In this document: piece after piece, positions 17,664 through 26,029 of the stretch
Layout: every line of letters begins with the position of its first letter
Position numbering within the stretch: the stretch's first letter is position 1
NCBI RefSeq assembly: GCF_007751035.1
Contig: NZ_CP036433.1
Location: forward strand, 2,275,001 to 2,339,000
DNA: 64,000 bases
Source: Lignipirellula cremea
GTDB taxonomy: Bacteria; Planctomycetota; Planctomycetia; Pirellulales; Pirellulaceae
Direction: 5' to 3'
Program-made: the position numbers and the translations under genes
The notes under the pieces: generated by a model
Told to the model about the DNA's origin: nothing
Databases searched by the model: none
What the model saw: the letters and a program-made list of their open reading frames with translations, nothing else

Positions 17664-18848
17664 ATGGCGACCACTGAATCCGATCCCAAAGCCGGATCTC
17701 TTCCGGACGACATTCCCGATGATGCAGCCCGCTTCCTCACCCGGAAGGAGCCTCTGCCGGTCGACAAGCTGTTCCGCGCACTGGTCAAGATTGAAGGGAG
17801 CGACTTGCACCTGAAGGTCGGCCGGCCGCCGCTGGTCCGTGTGAAGGGCGACCTGAAACCGCTGAACCGCGGCCCGATCGAAGCGGAAGAAATGGTCAGC
17901 CTGCTCTGGCCCATGATGGACGAACGGAACCGCCGCATCTTCGACGAAGAAGGCGGCGCCGACTTTTCGCATACGTGCGAAGTCGACGGCGTCACCTGGC
18001 GATTCCGCGTGAACATGCTCCAGCAGATGGGCAGCATGGGGCTGGTCGCCCGCCGCGTGAGCAATTTCATCCCCAACTTCCAGGGGCTCCATCTGCCGGC
18101 CTCGATGGAAAAATTGTGCCATCATCACCAGGGAATGATTCTGCTGGCGGGCGTGACCGGTTCGGGGAAGAGCACTACGATCGCCTCCATGCTGAACTAT
18201 GTGAACAGCCTGTACCCCAAGCATATTCTGACGCTGGAAGACCCGATTGAATTTGTCTACACCGAAGACAAGTGCCTGATCAACCAGCGCGAAGTCGGCA
18301 ACGACGTGAAGAATTTTGAAATCGCCATGAAGCACGCGGTCCGGCAGGATCCCGATATCATGCTGGTCGGCGAAATGCGCGATGAGGAAACGTTCCTCAC
18401 CGCCATTCACGCCGCCGAAACGGGCCACATGGTCTATGGAACGATTCACGCCTCGAGCGGGCCGACCACCATCGGCCGTATTCTCGACCTGTTCCCCGAA
18501 GCCATGCACAACGCGATCCGCACCGCCATCTCGTCCAACATGAAAGCGATCGTCGCCCAGAAACTGCTCAAATCGATCCGGCCGGGCGTTTCCCGCGTAC
18601 CGACCGTCGAGATCCTGCTGTTTACCTCGATGGTGCAAAAGCTGGTGCTGGAAGGGCACGATGAAAAACTGCCCGACGCCATTCGCATCGGCGCCGCCGA
18701 CGGCATGCAGGACTTCACCATGAGCCTCAAGGACCTGATCGACCAGGAACTGATCGATCGCCCGACCGCGTTTGAAGTCGCCCCGAATCCCGAAACGCTG
18801 AAAATGGTCCTCAAAGGCATCAATGTTTCCGCGCCTGGTATTCTGTAG
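17664..18848 (+). CDS. pilT: Type IV pilus retraction ATPase (PilT-like)
   Basis: A 394-residue secretion/pilus ATPase. An N-terminal PAS-like domain (SDLHLKVGRPPLVRVKGDL) is followed by an intact Walker A GVTGSGKST (about 163-171). The Asp box is ILTLEDPIEFVY, the Walker B is PDIMLVGEMRDEETF and the His box lies around TGHMVYGTIHAS. Length and the absence of a large N-terminal domain or Cys-cluster point to PilT rather than PilB. It should power pilus retraction at the inner membrane. ATG 17664 is chosen because the protein then begins as homologs do; the frame extends upstream to 17466 without family-like residues. The next gene encodes a related but ATP-site-deficient protein, so the pair may form a hetero-assembly. 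Confidence 0.9.
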   Translation: MATTESDPKAGSLPDDIPDDAARFLTRKEPLPVDKLFRALVKIEGSDLHLKVGRPPLVRVKGDLKPLNRGPIEAEEMVSLLWPMMDERNRRIFDEEGGADFSHTCEVDGVTWRFRVNMLQQMGSMGLVARRVSNFIPNFQGLHLPASMEKLCHHHQGMILLAGVTGSGKSTTIASMLNYVNSLYPKHILTLEDPIEFVYTEDKCLINQREVGNDVKNFEIAMKHAVRQDPDIMLVGEMRDEETFLTAIHAAETGHMVYGTIHASSGPTTIGRILDLFPEAMHNAIRTAISSNMKAIVAQKLLKSIRPGVSRVPTVEILLFTSMVQKLVLEGHDEKLPDAIRIGAADGMQDFTMSLKDLIDQELIDRPTAFEVAPNPETLKMVLKGINVSAPGIL

Positions 18849-18859
18849 ACTGGTATTTG

Positions 18860-18881
18860 GTAAAACGCTCCGGCGTTTTAC
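18860..18881 (+). terminator. Perfect hairpin after pilT
   Basis: Arms GTAAAACGC (18860-18868) and GCGTTTTAC (18873-18881) close a TCCG loop, 12 bases past the pilT stop. There is no T-run afterwards, so it may stabilise the pilT 3' end or attenuate rather than terminate fully. Confidence 0.45.
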
Positions 18882-18910
18882 GCAAAGGAACAAGGCGGCG
18901 CTCTGGCGGT

Positions 18911-19013
18911 AAAGATCCGACCCAAAAGATCCGACCCAAAGATCCGACCAGCGCCGCCCGTTTCCCACGCCCGATCCAGCGGGCATCGTCTCCTGGTAAA
19001 CATCTCCTGGTAA
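18911..19013. repeat. Clustered short tandem repeats in the pilT/PilB-like spacer
   Basis: AAAGATCCGACC is present three times in a row at 18911-18949 with period 13-15. TCTCCTGGTAA is present at 18989-18999 and 19003-19013 (period 14). The 177-base spacer is therefore largely made of small duplications. Confidence 0.75.
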
Positions 19014-19025
19014 CATCAGATCTTT

Positions 19026-20336
19026 ATGTCGAACGCTCCCCCTGGCCCCATCGAACTTCCCCCGTTAAAAGTCGAGCCGGCAGGCGATATGCGGCCTGAC
19101 CAGTTCGGCATGCTGCGCCAGCATCCGGGATATCCGCCGGCCGTGATTCTGATCTTCGAGGCAATCGCATCGCGCGCAGAAAAAGTCCTGCTGGACTACA
19201 CCCGCGACGGCGTGGCGGTGCGCTATAACATCGACGGCATGTGGGTGCAGACCCCCGGCCGCGACCGCATGACGGGCGACGCCCTGTTGATGGTGCTCAA
19301 GTTGTTCGCCGCGTTGAATCCGTCCGAACGCCGCGCCAAACAGCAGGGATTCTTCAAAGGCGCCCTGAATAAAGACAAGTACAAATTTGAACTGGTCACC
19401 GAAGGGGTCAAAACGGGCGAACGGGTGCTGCTGGAAATTCGCGCCCAGAAGAAAGATATCGCCACCCTGAAGGATCTCGGCATGCGCGACAAAGCAGCCG
19501 AGCAGCTGAAGTCCTGGATGACCCGGGAACGGGGCCTGATCCTGTTTTCCGGGCCGCTGGATTCGGGGCTGCGGACCACGTACCGCTCGGCCCTCAACTC
19601 CACTGATCGGTTCATGCGCGACTTCCGTTCGGTCGAGGACAAGCACGCCCCCGAACCCGATATCATTAACGTCGAGGCGGAATTCTTCGACTCGCGGGCA
19701 GGCCAGACGGCGATCACCATTCTGCCCAAACTGGTGCTGCGGGAGCCCGACGTTGTCTGCGTGCCGGAGCTCAATTCCGATGTCGCCAAAAGCCTGTGCG
19801 AACTGTCGGTCAAGAATCCTCTGCTGACCATGACCCGGATCCGGGCCGTTGACTGCGTGGATGCGCTCCAGCGGTTTACCTCGCTGCATCCGGACCTGTC
19901 GCTGTTCGCCAAATCGCTGATCGGCGTGATCAACCAGCGCCTGGTGCGACGCCTTTGCCAGTGCAAGGAAGCGTACCAGCCGCCGCCGCAACTGCTGCAC
20001 AAGCTGGGCATTCCGCCGGGACGCGTCAACATGCTTTATCGAGAACGACGGCCCCTGTCGCCCGAGCAGATTCAACAGCTGCAGGAAGCCAAACAGCCGG
20101 TTCCGCCCCCCTGTCCGCAGTGCAATGGCGTGGGATACTTCGGCCGCGTCGCCATTTTTGAAATGCTCGAAGTCAACGATTCCGTTCGGCAAGGAGTTGC
20201 CCAGAGAGCCCAGGCCGATCAGCTCCGTGAGCTGGCCCGGGGCGCCGGCGCACGTTCCTTCCAGGAGGAAGCCATCCTTCAGGTCGCCCTGGGGGTCACC
20301 TCCATTACCGAAGCGCAACGCACGCTCAAAGGTTAA
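19026..20336 (+). CDS. PilB/GspE-like protein with degenerate ATP-binding site
   Basis: A 436-residue member of the GspE/PilB/PilT superfamily by its overall shape. It has an N-terminal domain (PPAVILIFEAIASRAEKVLLDY, then VAVRYNIDGMWV) and a C-terminal zinc motif with cysteines 311, 313, 363 and 366 in the usual LCQC...CPQCNGVGYFGRVAIFE context. The P-loop position reads GPLDSGLRTT (176-185): the essential Walker lysine is leucine. The Walker B region is PDVVCVPELNSD, keeping the Glu but losing the Arg of GEIRD. The His-box region is also altered. It is therefore unlikely to hydrolyse ATP alone and may be a structural or regulatory partner of the adjacent PilT-like ATPase or of a type II/IV system elsewhere. 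Confidence 0.82.
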   Translation: MSNAPPGPIELPPLKVEPAGDMRPDQFGMLRQHPGYPPAVILIFEAIASRAEKVLLDYTRDGVAVRYNIDGMWVQTPGRDRMTGDALLMVLKLFAALNPSERRAKQQGFFKGALNKDKYKFELVTEGVKTGERVLLEIRAQKKDIATLKDLGMRDKAAEQLKSWMTRERGLILFSGPLDSGLRTTYRSALNSTDRFMRDFRSVEDKHAPEPDIINVEAEFFDSRAGQTAITILPKLVLREPDVVCVPELNSDVAKSLCELSVKNPLLTMTRIRAVDCVDALQRFTSLHPDLSLFAKSLIGVINQRLVRRLCQCKEAYQPPPQLLHKLGIPPGRVNMLYRERRPLSPEQIQQLQEAKQPVPPPCPQCNGVGYFGRVAIFEMLEVNDSVRQGVAQRAQADQLRELARGAGARSFQEEAILQVALGVTSITEAQRTLKG

Positions 20337-20344
20337 GCCCCGCC

Positions 20345-21106
20345 GTGAACACCTCCACCGAATCGACAGACGCTGCGTTCACTTCGCACGAAGATCCCCA
20401 TCCCAACTATCGACCGGTGAGTCGACTGGCGGTGCTCAGCCTGGTTTTGGCGCCCCTTTCGGCCTTGTCCCTGATTGGCCCCGTCTTCTGGAGCTTCGCC
20501 ATCCTGGGCTCGGTCGTGGGACTGGTCGCCTGGCGCATCACCACCGCGAACGCGGAAATGGTCTCCGGAAAAAGTCTCGCGGCCATTGGCATGTGCTTCT
20601 CCCTGTTGTTCCTGGGCGGCGCGCCGACCGAGTATCTGACACACCGTTATCTGCTGTTCTCCAAGGCCAGTCGTTTTGTCGATCACTGGGCTGATCTGGT
20701 CGCCGAGGGACGCCTGCGGGAAGCCCATCAGCTGATCATACCGCCCAAAGATCGCGGCACTCACGGCGAATCCCTCAATGACTATTACGGCGAGGGCCGC
20801 GACGACCTCAAAATACTGGCCGGCGGCGAGGAAACGCCCCTCCAGTCGCTGACCCGATTCTTCGACACCGAGCCGGCCAAATCCATTGCAGCCGCCGGTA
20901 AAGATGCAAAGTGGGAACTGCTGGAGCATTCCGATCTGCTCTTCGACCGGGTCCAGAAAGTTGACGAATTCCTGTTGATCTACCAGATCACCGTGCCAGA
21001 CCAGGAGCAGCCCATCCGCGCCAGGCTGCTGGTCGATCGCCAGTACGGACACGGTACGCTGGATCAATGGATGCTCGCCCGCATCACCTACCACACCGAC
21101 GATTAA
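20345..21106 (+). CDS. Membrane protein with DUF4190-like N-terminus
   Basis: A 253-residue protein starting at GTG, only eight bases after the PilB-like gene, so cotranscribed. Residues about 25-95 form two or three hydrophobic helices with the DUF4190 pattern (LAVLSLVLAPLSALSLIGPV, VVGLVAWRI, GKSLAAIGMCFSLL). The rest is a soluble domain (WADLVAEGRLREAHQLIIPP through DQWMLARITYHTDD) resembling the periplasmic-type domain that often follows DUF4190. Function is unknown; position suggests an accessory to the pilus/secretion ATPases. Confidence 0.75.
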   Translation: MNTSTESTDAAFTSHEDPHPNYRPVSRLAVLSLVLAPLSALSLIGPVFWSFAILGSVVGLVAWRITTANAEMVSGKSLAAIGMCFSLLFLGGAPTEYLTHRYLLFSKASRFVDHWADLVAEGRLREAHQLIIPPKDRGTHGESLNDYYGEGRDDLKILAGGEETPLQSLTRFFDTEPAKSIAAAGKDAKWELLEHSDLLFDRVQKVDEFLLIYQITVPDQEQPIRARLLVDRQYGHGTLDQWMLARITYHTDD

Positions 21107-21209
21107 CCCACGCCAATCGATCAACCGCCGCACCCTGCGTCCGTCCTTGCGCCCCAAGGCGACCTCGTCCGCGACGACCACCCCCCTTTCCTCTCAGACA
21201 GACGCTCCC

Positions 21210-22466
21210 TTGAATACCGACCTGCACGCCGAAGTGATTGCCATTGGCGACGAGTTGACCAGCGGCCAGCGACTGGACACCAACAGCCAATGGATTAGCG
21301 AGCGGCTGGGAGAAATGGGCGTCCGCACCCTGTTCCATACGACCGTCGCCGACGACCTGCCCAGCAATATCAGGGCGTTCCAGGTGGCGGCTGATCGGGT
21401 TGATCTGGTCGTCTGCACCGGCGGCCTGGGACCGACCGCCGACGATCTGACCCGGCAAGCGATCGCGGAAGCGTTCGACCGTCCCTTGCAGCGCGACGCC
21501 GACGCGCTCGCCCACATCCAGAACCTGTTCGCCCGTCGCAGCCGGCCGATGCCTGAGAGCAACCACGTGCAGGCCGACTTCCCCGCCGGATCGCGCGTCA
21601 TTCCCAACCCGCACGGTTCAGCCCCCGGTATCGACCTGTCCCTGGACCGGCCGCAGCGCACTCCGCATCGGATCTTCGCCCTGCCAGGCGTGCCGGCCGA
21701 AATGCGCGAAATGTGGTTCGCCACCGTAGGGCCGGCGATCAGCTTCCTGGCCAGCGGTTCGCCCCGGGTGATTCGCCACCAGCGGCTCAAATGCTTTGGC
21801 GTCGGCGAAAGCGATCTCGAAAAAATGCTGCCCGACCTGATCCGTCGCGGCCGCACGCCGACCGTCGGCATCACCGTGAGCCAAGCGACCATTACCCTCC
21901 GCGTCACGGCCCTGGCCGCCGACGCCTCCGCCTGCCAGGAGTTAATGGCGCCAACGCTTGACACCATCCGCCAATGCCTGGGCGATCTGGTCTTTGGAGA
22001 AGAAGACGACGAACTGCAGCACGCGGTCGCCCGGAAACTACGCGAGCGGGGAGAGACCCTGGCGGTCTTCGACTGGGGGGCCGGCGGACTGGTCGCCCAT
22101 TGGCTGAGCGAAGCGGCCAGCGATGAATTCCTGGGCGGCGCCGTCCTGCGCAGCGACCGGGCCTTTCTGCAGCGCATCGACCAGGGGGCCGAAGTGCTCG
22201 CCAGCCATGGCGCCCACAGTCGCCAGGCGGCGGAAGCGATGGCTCGCCAGGTGCAGGAAGATTTCGGCGCCGACTGGGGGCTGGCGATCGGCCCCTTCCC
22301 GGTCGACCAGCAGGACCAGGGCGACGTCCACTTTGCCCTGGCCGGTCCCTCCGGCATGGCGACGACTGCCTCGCCTTACACGGGGCATCCCGATATCCTG
22401 CTCGCCAAAGCGGCGAAGCAGGCGCTCAATCTGGTGCGGAAGAAGCTGGGTGGAAGCGAAGGGTGA
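21210..22466 (+). CDS. cinA: CinA-family protein with degenerate C-terminal amidase domain
   Basis: A protein of about 418 residues. The N-terminal molybdopterin-binding-like (COG1058) domain is well kept: AEVIAIGDELTSGQRLDTNS, CTGGLGPTADDLTRQAIAEA and FALPGVPAEMREMW; in characterised CinA it is an ADP-ribose pyrophosphatase. The C-terminal PncC-type nicotinamide-nucleotide amidase domain is recognisable only by position: the usual AESCTGG nucleophile loop reads FDWGAGG, and the conserved lysine and SGIAGPxGG blocks are not preserved (LAGPSGMATTASP remains near the end). It probably lost amidase activity. TTG 21210 is chosen because the family begins right before AEVIAIG; an upstream TTG at 21147 is in frame. 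Confidence 0.85.
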   Translation: MNTDLHAEVIAIGDELTSGQRLDTNSQWISERLGEMGVRTLFHTTVADDLPSNIRAFQVAADRVDLVVCTGGLGPTADDLTRQAIAEAFDRPLQRDADALAHIQNLFARRSRPMPESNHVQADFPAGSRVIPNPHGSAPGIDLSLDRPQRTPHRIFALPGVPAEMREMWFATVGPAISFLASGSPRVIRHQRLKCFGVGESDLEKMLPDLIRRGRTPTVGITVSQATITLRVTALAADASACQELMAPTLDTIRQCLGDLVFGEEDDELQHAVARKLRERGETLAVFDWGAGGLVAHWLSEAASDEFLGGAVLRSDRAFLQRIDQGAEVLASHGAHSRQAAEAMARQVQEDFGADWGLAIGPFPVDQQDQGDVHFALAGPSGMATTASPYTGHPDILLAKAAKQALNLVRKKLGGSEG

Positions 22467-22507
22467 GCGGAGCAGGCGCGCGGAAGGAAGAGGATGAAGC
22501 GTGTTTG

Positions 22508-23872
22508 CTAAACCAGTTCCCGCAGCGGCTGGACGCCCGGTTCCACAAGGTACTGCGGACGGCCGTGCAGATCGGGGACGGTCGCCTGGCGGACGTCGAT
22601 GCCCAGGTGGTTGTAGAGCGTAGCGAACACTTCCTGGAACTTGACGGGCCGATCGACCGGCTCGCCGCCCAGGCGATCCGTGGCGCCGATGACTTGCCCG
22701 TTCCGCCAGCCGCCGCCGGCCATCAGGGCGCAAGCGACCCGCGGCCAGTGATCGCGGCCGACCTGGGCGCTAATCTTGGGAGTACGGCCGAACTCGCCCC
22801 AGACCAGCACCGCGGTATCGTCCGCCATGCCGCGGTTGTGCAGGTCCTCCACCAGGGCGGTAATACCCTGGTCGAACACGGGGAAGTCTTCCTGCTCCCG
22901 CTTGAAGATCGAATTGTTCGTGCCGCCGTGCCAGTCCCATTTGCTGTAGTTCACCGTCACCACCCGGGCGCCCGCTTCGACCAGGCGACGGGCGGCCAGG
23001 AAGCTTTGCGGCACGCGCGGGGCGCCGTTGCCGTCCATATGTTTCTTGGTGTCGCCGACGCCGTAGCGCTCGACCAGTTTGGGGTCTTCGGTTGACAGGT
23101 CGAGCGCATCGGCCAGACGGGACGAGGTCAGCACGCCCATCGCCTGCTGCGTAAAGGCGTCAAAGCCGTCCATCATGCCGCTGTTGTCGACATCCCGACG
23201 GTAGTTGTCGAGACTTCCCAGCAGGTTCTGCCGGTCCGCCAGGCGGTCGGTCGTCACGCCCTGCAGGATCATGTCGGAACGAGTCGGCCCCAGCGGACGA
23301 AACGGCGATTGCACCGCGCCCAGGAAGCCCGGTCCGGGCTCATTGTACGGGCCGTGGGTGCACTCGTAGCACATGCTGATATAAGGCGGCGTGGCCACGT
23401 TGGCGGGCCCCTGCAGTTTGGCGACGGCGGAACCGAACTGCGGCCAGCCGCCGGCCGGCATTTTGCCGCCGCGGGTGCGGCCCGTGTAGCACTGGACCGC
23501 ATCGTGGCCCGACTGGGCGTCGGCCAGGGAGCGGATCACGGTGAACTTGTCCATCATGCGGGACATCATCGGCAGCAGTTCGCCGATTTCAACGCCGTCG
23601 ACATTGGTGGGGATCGGACGCCAGGGACCGGCTACCTCGGCGGGCGCCTCGGGCTTCAGGTCAAACATATCCTGGTGCGGCGGTCCGCCGACCAGATAGA
23701 CCAGAATCACCGACTTTTTAGAGTTTTTGATGCCGGCGGCCGCTTCCAGCGACAACAGTTGGGGCAGCGTCAAACCGGCGGCGCCCATCGCTCCGATTTT
23801 GAGAAAGTTACGTCGCGACACGCCGTCGCACAGTTTCTCTTTTTTGCCAGCTGGATCCAGTATGGTAAGCAT
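22508..23872 (-). CDS. DUF1501 protein, Tat-exported
   Basis: A 454-residue member of the planctomycete-abundant DUF1501 family, related to sulfatase/alkaline-phosphatase folds. The twin-arginine signal is SRRNFLKIGAMGAAGLTLPQ (about 19-38). The family core shows VILVYLVGGPPHQDMFDLKP, FTVIRSLADAQSGHDAVQ, RVVTVNYSKWDWHGGTN, VLVWGEFGRTPKI and the GRDHWPRVACALMAGGG block near the C-terminus. Substrate is unknown. It is convergent to cinA (41-base gap) and is likely monocistronic from a clear promoter just upstream. Unlike the other two copies in the window it has no DUF1549/DUF1553 partner beside it. Confidence 0.9.
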   Translation of the reverse strand: MLTILDPAGKKEKLCDGVSRRNFLKIGAMGAAGLTLPQLLSLEAAAGIKNSKKSVILVYLVGGPPHQDMFDLKPEAPAEVAGPWRPIPTNVDGVEIGELLPMMSRMMDKFTVIRSLADAQSGHDAVQCYTGRTRGGKMPAGGWPQFGSAVAKLQGPANVATPPYISMCYECTHGPYNEPGPGFLGAVQSPFRPLGPTRSDMILQGVTTDRLADRQNLLGSLDNYRRDVDNSGMMDGFDAFTQQAMGVLTSSRLADALDLSTEDPKLVERYGVGDTKKHMDGNGAPRVPQSFLAARRLVEAGARVVTVNYSKWDWHGGTNNSIFKREQEDFPVFDQGITALVEDLHNRGMADDTAVLVWGEFGRTPKISAQVGRDHWPRVACALMAGGGWRNGQVIGATDRLGGEPVDRPVKFQEVFATLYNHLGIDVRQATVPDLHGRPQYLVEPGVQPLRELV

Positions 23873-23940
23873 CGTCGATTTCCCGGCGGGTTGGCTGCGG
23901 TGATCTGATGTTGGGAATATATCAAATATCGTCGATGCTT
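23867..23940. promoter_or_regulatory. Split inverted repeat over promoter and start codon
   Basis: AAGCATCGTCGAT (23867-23879) and ATCGTCGATGCTT (23928-23940) are reverse complements with one mismatch. One arm covers the start codon of the leftward DUF1501 gene; the other sits in its promoter spacer. The layout resembles paired operator half-sites. Confidence 0.45.
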
Positions 23941-23945
23941 GCCAA
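23916..23945 (-). promoter_or_regulatory. Sigma70 promoter of the DUF1501 gene
   Basis: Minus strand: TTGGCA (23945-23940), 18-base spacer, TATATT (23921-23916). The predicted start near 23909 leaves a leader of about 37 bases with a GGGA ribosome site before ATG 23872. Confidence 0.65.
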
Positions 23946-24077
23946 CCAGAAAATGGCCAAACGGAAGCGAGTTGGTCCGTTATGTAGCCTTGTCAAATGC
24001 GGTTACCTAACCGAAGATGCGAGGGCCCTTTCGGAACCCTGCCTGCCTTTTTCCCCTTCTATATAGTTACCGCTGCT

Positions 24078-25220
24078 ATGATCTCCACCGTCCACCCCCG
24101 CTTGCGGCCCATTCGCGATAAGGTTGAGGCCGGCGAACGGTTGTCGCTCGATGACGGCGTTCTGATGTACGAGAACGACATCCCCCTGCACGATCTGGGC
24201 GCCCTGGCCAATATCGTCCGGGAACGCTGGAATGGTTCGTTCGGCTATTACAACATCAACACCCATCTGAACCCAACGAATGTGTGCGTGTACCGCTGCA
24301 CGTTTTGCGCGTTCCGCTCTGACCTGCGCGATCCCAAGGGATACGTCATGAGCGATGAGCAGATCCTGGCCCGCGCCCAAGAAGCGGTTGATAACGGCTG
24401 CACGGAGATGCACGTGGTCGGCGGCCTGCACCACCAGAAAGGCTACGACTGGTACGTGAACCTCGTCCGGATCGTGCACCAGGCCCACCCGCAACTGCAC
24501 CTCAAAGCCTGGACAGGCGTGGAGATCAACTGGTTTGAGTTCCTCACCAAAAAGCCGGTCAAGGAGATCCTGCAGGACCTGATCGATGCCGGCCTGGGCA
24601 GCATGCCGGGCGGCGGCGCCGAAATTTTCCATCCTGAAGTCCGCGATAAAATCTGCGAGCACAAATCCGACGCCCGGAACTGGCTGCACATCCATCGCAC
24701 CGCGCACGAGCTGGGCCTCAAAACCAACTGCACCATGCTCTACGGGCATATCGAAAACGCCTGGCACCGGATCGATCACTTGAACCGGCTGCGCGAACTG
24801 CAGGACGAAACGGGCGGCTTCCAGACGTTCATCCCGCTGGCGTTCCATCCCGAGAATACGGGCCTGTCGCACATTCAAAAGCCGTCCGCCCTGATGGACC
24901 TGCGCACCATGGCGATCAGCCGCCTGATGCTGGATAACATCCCGCATATCAAGGCGTACTGGATCATGCTCGGCATTGGCACTGCGCAAGCGGCCCTGGC
25001 TTACGGGGCCGATGATCTGGATGGCACCGTGCGGCACGAGCTGATCTATCACGACGCCGGAGCCGTCACGCCGGAGATACTCTCCGTCGAAGACATCCGC
25101 CGCCTGATCGAAGAAGCCGGCCGCCAGCCGGTCGAACGCGACACGCTGTACCACCGCGTCGAACGCGATCCGGCCAACCCCACCCAGTGGTCCGTCGGCG
25201 AACCGGTCGGCGTCGCCTGA
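24078..25220 (+). CDS. mqnE: Aminodeoxyfutalosine synthase (radical SAM)
   Basis: A 380-residue radical-SAM enzyme. The 4Fe-4S ligands are Cys70, Cys74 and Cys77 in NVCVYRCTFCAF, preceded by FGYYNINTHLNPTN. Further blocks typical of MqnE are GCTEMHVVGGLHHQKGYDWY, LGSMPGGGAEIFHPEVR, TMLYGHIENAWHRIDH and PLAFHPENTGL. MqnE adds SAM-derived adenosyl to 3-enolpyruvyl-benzoate in the futalosine route to menaquinone, so the organism likely makes menaquinone by that route; the other mqn genes are not here. ATG 24078 is chosen because family proteins start just before the first helix; the upstream extension to 23997 is not family-like. Confidence 0.94.
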   Translation: MISTVHPRLRPIRDKVEAGERLSLDDGVLMYENDIPLHDLGALANIVRERWNGSFGYYNINTHLNPTNVCVYRCTFCAFRSDLRDPKGYVMSDEQILARAQEAVDNGCTEMHVVGGLHHQKGYDWYVNLVRIVHQAHPQLHLKAWTGVEINWFEFLTKKPVKEILQDLIDAGLGSMPGGGAEIFHPEVRDKICEHKSDARNWLHIHRTAHELGLKTNCTMLYGHIENAWHRIDHLNRLRELQDETGGFQTFIPLAFHPENTGLSHIQKPSALMDLRTMAISRLMLDNIPHIKAYWIMLGIGTAQAALAYGADDLDGTVRHELIYHDAGAVTPEILSVEDIRRLIEEAGRQPVERDTLYHRVERDPANPTQWSVGEPVGVA

Positions 25221-25290
25221 TCGCCGTCTCCGCCTGTAAACGGCAACCTGCGGCGGTGAGGCATCCCGCCTGAATGAAGGATCGGCAAAC

Positions 25291-25316
25291 GGAGCGTTCC
25301 TGCAAAAGAACGCTCC
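25291..25316. terminator. Hairpin between convergent mqnE and TerB-like genes
   Basis: Arms GGAGCGTTC (25291-25299) and GAACGCTCC (25308-25316) close an eight-base loop, 70 bases after mqnE. Neither strand has a proper T-run, so termination is plausible by position only. Confidence 0.45.
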
Positions 25317-25462
25317 GGACGTCGCTTCTAAAGGGAAGCGAGCGAGGGCGATCGCACACCACGACGCCTGCCGACCCTTTGCCTGGGCCAGAAAGATACC
25401 TTCACAACCTGCGGAACGAAGGGCGACGGGTTCCGCGGCGGGGCATTCTCGAAACGCCAATC

Positions 25463-26029
25463 CTAAAACGCAAACTCTAGCCCGGCCAGGAACTGCCTTT
25501 CTTTGGGCGACAGGCAACCCAGTCCGGGCAGCCCGTCCGAAATAGCGATCACCGTCCGGGCATGGGCCGTCAAATGCTGGCGCAGTTCATTGCGTTCCGC
25601 TTCGCTGAGACTGGCCGTGGTGGTTTTCATGTAAGCCCGCCAGGCCGACTCCAGTTCCGGTCCCGGCCGCGTATCGAGCCAGCACTCCAGTTGCCGTCCG
25701 GCGGCGCTTTGCAGGGAGATCCCCTGCGCGCTGGCGGCCTGGAGGATCATCTTCCGTTCTTTCTGATCCAGGCAGCCATCCGCCCAGGCCGCCAGGACCA
25801 GCGGCGCCACTTCCAGCACCGCGACCGCGTCCGCTTTGACGCCCAGTTCCACCAGATCGCGGAGCAATTGCGGGTCGGTGAAGCCAGTCGCTTCGCTGAG
25901 TCGCTGCAGGGCTTGGGCCACAAGCAGTCGCTGCCGCAGCTCCGCCATCAACTCGGCGTCGACACGGCTGAAGAAACTGCCTTCGAGCGCCCGTTCGCGA
26001 TCCTGGAAAGCATCGTGTTTGATATTCAT
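25463..26029 (-). CDS. TerB-like (tellurite-resistance-fold) cytoplasmic protein
   Basis: A 188-residue all-helical protein without signal peptide. The stretch LEVAPLVLAAWADGCLDQKERKMILQAA matches the TerB/DUF533 pattern of a helix followed by an Asp-Gly-x-x-Asp-x-x-Glu acidic loop, which in TerB-fold proteins binds calcium or other metal. The second half (RAYMKTTTASLSEAERNELRQH, LSPKERQFLAGLEFAF) repeats a similar LSxxER helix start, so two TerB-like halves are possible. ATG 26029 is chosen over the frame start at 26083 since GGGAA sits just upstream and the extension is not conserved-looking. A role in tellurite resistance should not be assumed. Confidence 0.7.
   Translation of the reverse strand: MNIKHDAFQDRERALEGSFFSRVDAELMAELRQRLLVAQALQRLSEATGFTDPQLLRDLVELGVKADAVAVLEVAPLVLAAWADGCLDQKERKMILQAASAQGISLQSAAGRQLECWLDTRPGPELESAWRAYMKTTTASLSEAERNELRQHLTAHARTVIAISDGLPGLGCLSPKERQFLAGLEFAF

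Noticed and set aside
18911-19013. Possible CRISPR or iteron array between pilT and the PilB-like gene
   Set aside because: Units of 11-14 bases in direct tandem, with no regular spacers or origin-associated gene; looks like slippage.
17598-19016. A 472-codon leftward frame across pilT
   Set aside because: Shadow of pilT; His/Gln-rich translation without domain features.
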